Assembly (NCBI GenBank): GCA_027382625.1
Contig: JAJKFJ010021630.1
Coordinates: 1 to 11,362 of the forward strand
Length of the DNA stretch: 11,362 nucleotides
Direction of reading: 5' to 3'
From: Tetmemena sp. SeJ-2015
Taxonomy: Eukaryota > Ciliophora > Spirotrichea > Sporadotrichida > Oxytrichidae
Positions 7,751 to 11,362 of the stretch are shown here, piece after piece; positions within the stretch are counted from its first letter, which is position 1; each line of letters opens with the position of its first letter. The notes below the pieces were generated by a model, which saw only the letters and a program-made list of their open reading frames with translations, made no database searches and was not told the DNA's origin. The position numbers and the translations under genes were made by a program.

Positions 7751-9658
7751 CATCATGAGGGGAGCTATCTCCAGTACAAATGATGACGTCTGGTTTGATC
7801 TGATCCCTAATGAAGTTGAGGGTTTCTTGGGCGTTTTAGGTGGGTCGCATGGCCCCACAGAAGAGCGATACTTGCCAGTCATAACAGAGCCGACGCCCTT
7901 GAAAGCATCGAATCTGCAGCAGTAGTTTCCCCCCAGTCTGCAATGGCACCCTCATCATGCCACAAGTCAAGATGGGCATCTGCAATATGAGCAAATTTGA
8001 GAGTCTTTCTTGCCAAAAAGGCAGGAGTAGTTCTAATGAAGTAATGGAGATTGTCTATGAAATCGTTGCTCTCAAGTTCTTTGGGCTTGCCTCTGATTGA
8101 GAAAGTGAGTGCGTCCCAGCCGAATGCCTTCTCATTGGCGTAGTTTCCAGGGCCTGGTAAGTTCTGCTGCTCCTTGCTCACTATGTTAGTCCTCTGAGTT
8201 CCGTTGTCGATCCAAGCGGATGGGCTTTGGTGTCTAATCATAGACTCATTCTAGCTGTAAGTTCCTGGTCCTGGGAACACCAACTCTAGATATCTCATTG
8301 GGCTTTCCTCTTATCTAGACAGCTTGTGCATCCGAGCCGAAGTGCTTGTCTAAGCTGTAGTTACCTGGTCCTGGCTGGTTTAACTGTTCCTTGTCTACGA
8401 GCTAAGTTCTTGAACCTCCGTTGTCAATTCTCACAGAGGGGTTGTTGTGCTTCACAACTGACTCATCTGCGTTATAGCTACCTGGTCCAGGAATCTAAGA
8501 CTACTGCATTTCTCTGGGTCTGACTCGGATTTAAACTTGCTCATATCCGAAAGGTATATCCTGAGCGTAATTTCCAGGCCCTGGTTGGTTGAACTGCTCC
8601 TTACTGACTAGCTCCGTCCTGCCAGTTCTTCTATCTATCTTAGCACTGGGGCTTTGATGCCTGATCATAGACTCATCTTGATTGTAGGTGCCTGGGCCTG
8701 GCACTTCAGATCTAGTAGCTTCATTAGGCTTTCCTCTGATAGAGAAGGTCTTCGCATCCTAGCCGAATGGCTTGTCCAGAGTGTAGTTGCCTATGCCTGG
8801 TAAGTTAAGTTGCTCCTTGCTTACTAACACATTCCTTGAAGCGCCTCCTCCAATCCTCACAGAGGGATTGTTATGCTTCACTACTGACTCATCAGCATCA
8901 TAGTGACCAGGGCCTGGGATGTCTGATCTAGACATACCTTTAGGTCTGCCTCTGATCGAAACTGATTGCACATCAGAGTCGAAAGGTTTATCGTGAGAGC
9001 AGCCACCTGGACCAGGTAAATGCTACTGCTCCTTGCTTACTAGCTCGGATCGAGCTGTTCTTGAGTCTATCTCGGCACTTGGACTCTGATATCTTATTTT
9101 ACTCTCGTCTTGATTGTAAGTGCCTAGGCCTGGTACTTCAGATCTCTGTTGCTCGCTTGGCTTTCCTCGGATTGAAAAAGTATAAGTGTCTGAGCCGAAG
9201 GGTCTCTGATGGTCGTAATTTCCAGGACCAGCTTGACTCAACTACTCTTTGCTGACTATATCAGTTCTCTAGGTGGCGCCACCAATTCTCACAGAGGGGT
9301 TGTTGTACTTAACAACCGACTCGTCTGCATTGTAATAGCCTGGCCCTGGTATCTCAGACTAGCTTGGGGAATTGGTTCTCTGTCCTATCGTGAATGACTT
9401 CGGGTTGAGATTGGAGGGAGACTCGTACGAGCCTGGATCTGCTGTGTGAGGTCTATCCTTGTGGACGAATTCCACTCTGCTGGTATTTGAATCGATCTTG
9501 TGAGCTATCACTCTGTCCTTGATCTGGCTCTGGTCAGGATGCCATCTTTTTAAGTGGAAGCCAAGAGTACTGGTCTTGACCTGTGCTTCACAGTCTTAAA
9601 TATGGCATAAGTAGTGCTTCTCCTTCAAAGACTCCTTATGGTCTCTCTTCTTTGGCAT
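7522..9658 (-). CDS. C2H2 finger + SHIPPO repeat protein fused to an acid-sphingomyelinase-like start
   Basis: The ATG at 9658-9656 opens MPKKRDHKESLKEKHY; the stop is TGA at 7524-7522. Order: C2H2 finger (residues 18-40), a linker with DPGSY, three A-B-C-B units of PG-rich modules (SHIPPO/STPGR family, known from ciliary and flagellar microtubule proteins), then a metallophosphoesterase start with FAHIADAHLDLWH and CTGDSSPHDAYH. Twelve TAR codons (2 TAA, 10 TAG) read as Gln in the first 1.4 kb, with no TGA. Frame breaks as assembled: an extra C near 8284 (absent in the left arm), a G-run of 6 at 7929-7934 (7 in the left arm), a missing base near 7834-7837, and one more near 7700-7790. The first two are explained by assembly error; the others probably are too. 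The protein is likely axonemal or microtubule-associated by family. What the phosphoesterase part does is unclear, because the later catalytic motifs are absent. Confidence 0.8.
7700..8075 (-). other. Truncated acid-sphingomyelinase-like metallophosphoesterase segment
   Basis: Directly after the last SHIPPO module the same frame runs into FLARKTLKFAHIADAHLDLW. Across two probable one-base errors it continues with GNYCCRFDAFKG, KYRSSVGPCDPPK, ETLNFIRDQIKPDVIICTGD and SSPHDAYHGT. This is the usual order in acid sphingomyelinases: D-x-H, a CCR-type cysteine pair, G-x-Y...CD-P, then GD-x-x-xHD. The GNH[ED], H and GHxH motifs that complete the metal site are absent, so catalysis is not expected from this piece. 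There is no signal peptide next to it, unlike secreted family members. Confidence 0.65.
8075..9352 (-). repeat. Three tandem four-module (A-B-C-B) SHIPPO units
   Basis: Coding tandem repeat. Units begin at about 9352, 8920 and 8494, so the periods are 432 and 426 nt (144 and 142 codons). Module A has PGPGxYNADESVV and NNPSVRI; C has PGxGTYNQDES and QSPSAxID; B, which follows each, has PGPGNY, PFGSD and SIRGKP. A and C end in LVSKEQ or a close variant. Each module is about 30-37 residues, the usual length for a PG-rich repeat. The nested pattern means a four-module block was duplicated after single-module duplication. Confidence 0.85.
9539..9607 (-). other. C2H2 zinc-finger motif at the N-terminus
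   Basis: Residues 18-40 of the SHIPPO protein show C18-x4-C23-x11-H35-x4-H40, in the context YLCHIQDCEAQ and GFHLKRWHP. Gln21, inside the finger, is TAA at 9598-9596, so under the standard code the finger would be cut. A single finger suggests a protein- or RNA-contact role as readily as DNA binding. Confidence 0.65.
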
Positions 9659-9721
9659 AGAGTTGAAGCTGAGAGAGAGGATGGGTTTGAGTTGAACATT
9701 TTAAATTACAATTAATGGCTA

Positions 9722-9772
9722 ACTCTCAGTTATATCAAAGCTACTCTCATTTATATCACTCTCAGTTATATT
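9722..9772 (-). promoter_or_regulatory. Three copies of a 15-bp motif upstream of the SHIPPO gene
   Basis: ACTCTCAGTTATATC at 9722-9736, ACTCTCATTTATATC at 9743-9757 and ACTCTCAGTTATATT at 9758-9772, written on the plus strand. In the direction of the SHIPPO gene this is GATATAACTGAGAGT, starting 64 nt upstream of the ATG. Starts are spaced 21 and 15 bp. Position and AT-rich setting suggest a promoter or initiator-type element, but function is inferred. The rest of 9659-9875 holds no gene I can see. Confidence 0.5.
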
Positions 9773-9875
9773 TACTAGGCTGTAGCTATGAAAAGCTTTG
9801 CTTAGTTGCTATCTGCACTGACATTAGACAATTGCTTTGCTCCTTACCTTAAAAGCATTAGGAGTGGTAGCTTGA

Positions 9876-10377
9876 AGCAGCATTCTGAAATTTTATAGGA
9901 CTCTTAAAATTTTATAGCTCAGTGGAAATTTTCCTAGGTTCCAGCTTGGCTGGTCAGTAGCCCCCTTCTCATTTCACGAAGTGGCTCTGAGCGAGGCAGG
10001 TCAGGTCGTCCTTGCCGCTACTACTGCTTATATTCGTGCTCTATACTGCCTAACTAACATTCGACCAAAGGAAATCGGTCTAGGAGGTCTGGAACAGTGG
10101 ATTTAGAAATTCTTGTGGTCGGCCAAATTCCTAACGGTCTAACGACTCTTTCGGACTGGACCTCGGCCAAGGGCTGAGACCCCAAAAATCCAAGTGGTCT
10201 TCCCTCTTCTTTCTGCCTCCTGAACTTTTAACCAGTGAATACCCTTTATAAATGATGAGCACTGGTGGTATTAGTTGCCCACTAGCTGGATTCTCCGAGG
10301 TGCTAGCAGTAGGTGCCGGTTTGCAAGGCTGTCTGGCTAGTGGCAGGCGGTTTAGGCCAACCTTTGAAGAATTTTGA
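9876..10377 (+). pseudogene. Decayed non-LTR retrotransposon reverse-transcriptase C-terminus
   Basis: Frame open from 9876 (after TGA 9873-9875) to TGA 10221-10223 with TAR as Gln. It contains FHEVALSEAGQVVLAATT, then IRALYCL and LEQWIQKFLWSAKF, in which one Gln of WIQKFLW is TAG. This resembles the post-catalytic LINE RT pattern: LS-x-AGR-x-x-L, a Y about 15 residues on, then I-x-x-FLW. A second frame, open to TGA 10375-10377, has STGGISCPLAGFSEVLAV, like the GG-[LI] segment that follows FLW. So one frameshift is likely. The catalytic YxDD region and endonuclease are not in the window. The match is by pattern only; a host gene fragment is possible. Confidence 0.4.
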
Positions 10378-10834
10378 GGGTTTCAGAGGCCCTGCAGACT
10401 TCTGTAAAAAGATGATTTCGTCACCTACCTACCTCACCTTGGTGCCTAAGTATGTCAGATATGTCGTTCCTATATGTGGCCACAACCCCTTTCGAAATTA
10501 TGGGGGTGCATTCCAAACTGGTGGACTGTGGAGCCTGCGCGAGGGGTCCGGGAGGGGTCAAAAGTCCACTTCAAAATTTCAGGGGTAGCAGGCCAGCCCA
10601 GCCGGCCCAGGCGGCCCAAGCCCAGAGTGAGCCTTCAAGCCCAGGACCGCCTAATCCCTCCAGGCCGCCTCTGTAGGCCCAGGCTAGAGTACTGGGAGAT
10701 TTAGGGCCGATTCCAGGATGCAAGCCTGAGGTGGTGCAGCAGGCCCAGGCCCGGGCTAGGGGGAAGGCCCAGAGCCAGGTTCAGGCCAAGGGGGTAGTCC
10801 AGGGTCGAGGACCACTTTTTCAAGGTACACTTAC
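10378..10834. other. Stretch with no clear gene
   Basis: Short overlapping frames occur on both strands but none is convincing. One minus-strand segment, 10534-10438, lies between an AG acceptor and a GTGAGG donor and reads GVVATYRNDISDILRHQG; it could be an exon of the minus-strand gene upstream. The minus-strand donor at 10834 implies that at least part of this stretch is intron. Confidence 0.3.
10575..10800. repeat. GCCCAG-rich low-complexity tract
   Basis: Many near-copies of GCCCAG or CAGGCC occur, densest at 10585-10625, 10676-10684 and 10735-10792. On the plus strand one frame gives an Ala/Gln/Pro-rich string (PAQPAQAAQAQ); on the minus strand another gives Pro/Gly-rich sequence. The repetition explains the long open frames here, which I do not take as genes. 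Confidence 0.55.
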
Positions 10835-11096
10835 CTCTCGTTCTGGGGTACTACCATATACCATTCGAATGCTCCTGCCACGTAGAGAAGCGCTATGTAG
10901 AAAGTTCCGGCCCATTCGCATTGTGGCAAGCTGTATGCGTAGATATGAACTCGGGTAGGGTGCACTTTTGAGAGGTCCTGCTCAAATACCAAGAAAACCC
11001 TTACTTTTACCTTGTATTCAATTGAGATTTTCCACCACCCACCTACCAGACCAGGTTATTGTCAACTAAAGGTATGTACTGGTCTATACTAACGTC
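10835..11096 (-). CDS. Two exons of a membrane protein, tentatively polycystin-like
   Basis: Exon 11096-11047 (50 nt), GT-AG intron 11046-11000 (47 nt, GTAGGT...AAGTAAG), exon 10999-10835 (165 nt), then a GTAAGT donor at 10834. Joined, they read IDQYIPLVDNNLVW-VFLVFEQ, then DLSKVHPTRVHIYAYSL and a hydrophobic span WAGTFYIALLYVAGAFEWYM. The order (Asn-containing segment, [LV]FE, P-[ST]-x-[VI]-x-I, then a transmembrane helix) resembles the end of the extracellular domain and the following helix of polycystin (PKD2-type) channels. The pore and later helices are not seen, so this is a partial gene; its 5' part probably lies beyond 11096. Reading through the 47-nt intron also stays open, so the splice is a best guess. 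Confidence 0.4.
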
Positions 11097-11362
11097 CTAT
11101 GGAAAAAGAATCGGGTATGTGCATTTGTGGCGCGCTGTGTGCGCTCTCCTGAAGATCTGCACCTGGCCAACTTTGAGCACTCTAAGTTAAATTAAGGTGA
11201 CTCTAAGTTATATCAATGCCAACTTATACTTAATGTCAGCAACCTGCTATGCCACTTTGTTCCTCCCGTTTTATGTATGCTGCAGTTGCAACAAGACAGC
11301 AACACCTAGCAGTACAGCAACCTGGTGGTATATCTGGTAGGATGGGTAGGTGAAGGTGGCAG
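11097..11362 (-). other. Window edge, possible upstream part of the membrane-protein gene
   Basis: On the minus strand one frame has no TGA from the window edge to 11047 and is continuous with the exon at 11096-11047. It contains a hydrophobic run (VAVLLGVAVLLQL). With only one stop codon in the code, about 100 open codons are weak evidence. An acceptor-like TTTTTCCATAG ends at 11097, so an intron could sit here instead. Confidence 0.25.
11179..11214 (-). promoter_or_regulatory. Two further copies of the 15-bp motif
   Basis: ACTCTAAGTTAAATT at 11179-11193 and ACTCTAAGTTATATC at 11200-11214, starts 21 bp apart, in the same orientation as the three copies at 9722-9772. If they are promoter elements they would serve the minus-strand membrane-protein gene; if that gene already reads through here they would be coding or intronic instead. 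Confidence 0.35.

Larger units (their letters stand above)
4324..8824. repeat. Right arm of large inverted repeat (fold-back)
   Basis: Reverse-complement partner of bases 1-4322. It is readable at about 4740-5390 and 7400-8824 and heavily smeared at about 5395-7400, which is largely the region where the left arm is clean. Past 8824 the sequence runs on without a break into single-copy DNA that completes the minus-strand SHIPPO gene. This arm is therefore the one attached to real flanking sequence, and the left arm is the probable copy. Confidence 0.95.

Noticed and set aside
9919..10560. Minus-strand open frame of about 205 codons (TAR as Gln)
   Set aside because: With TGA as the only stop, frames of this length arise fairly often by chance. 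Its composition shows no recognisable motif, and it overlaps the better-supported plus-strand RT-like segment.
10416..11362. Long plus-strand frame without TGA, rich in Ala, Gln and Pro
   Set aside because: It rides on the GCCCAG low-complexity tract and then passes antisense through the better minus-strand exons. There is no conserved motif.
1..11362. Telomere repeats, CRISPR array, tRNA or rRNA genes
   Set aside because: I saw no simple telomeric tandem, no regularly spaced direct repeats outside the coding SHIPPO units, and no tRNA-like or rRNA-like sequence on either strand by eye.

Overview
The window comes from a nuclear genome of a protist that reads TAA and TAG as glutamine and uses TGA as its only stop (a code-6-like nuclear code). 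The evidence is internal. Two gene models carry about twenty in-frame TAR codons, several falling where a repeat copy in the same protein has CAA or CAG, and the coding frames contain no TGA. Genes also carry short GT-AG introns, mostly 32-47 nt. Code 6 occurs in many ciliates, in oxymonads such as Streblomastix, in some diplomonads and in some green algae. Moderate GC, frequent introns and no telomere repeats fit an oxymonad-like flagellate at least as well as a ciliate macronucleus, but the lineage is an inference.

The dominant structure is a fold-back. Bases 1-4322 are the reverse complement of about 4324-8824, with the symmetry centre near 4323 and the left arm cut by the window start. 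Both arms therefore show the same two genes. Stretches of each arm are corrupted by homopolymer-like smearing, mostly where the other arm is clean (left noisy about 1-110, 740-1380, 1440-1870 and 3480-4000; right noisy about 5395-7400). This looks like a read, amplification or assembly artefact rather than a real tandem palindrome. The two arms together give one readable copy of about 4.4 kb.

Layout of the readable copy: a plus-strand gene (about 4606 to 6900, five exons) encodes an acidic, Gln/Asn-rich, partly coiled-coil protein with an FG-containing repeat and an unrecognised C-terminal domain. Converging on it is a minus-strand gene (9658 to 7522). It encodes a C2H2 zinc finger, then three copies of a four-module SHIPPO (sperm-tail PG-rich) repeat, then in the same frame the start of an acid-sphingomyelinase-like metallophosphoesterase, then a short tail that may be a kinase C-lobe end. 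About 400 bp of AT-rich or unreadable sequence lies between the two 3' ends.

Beyond the inverted repeat (8825-11362) the sequence is single-copy. It holds the 5' end and upstream region of the SHIPPO gene with a three-copy 15-bp motif, a decayed piece resembling a non-LTR retrotransposon reverse-transcriptase C-terminus (plus strand, 9876-10377), a GCCCAG-rich low-complexity stretch, and two minus-strand exons of a membrane protein with a tentative resemblance to polycystin channels (10835-11096). The same 15-bp motif recurs twice at 11179-11214.
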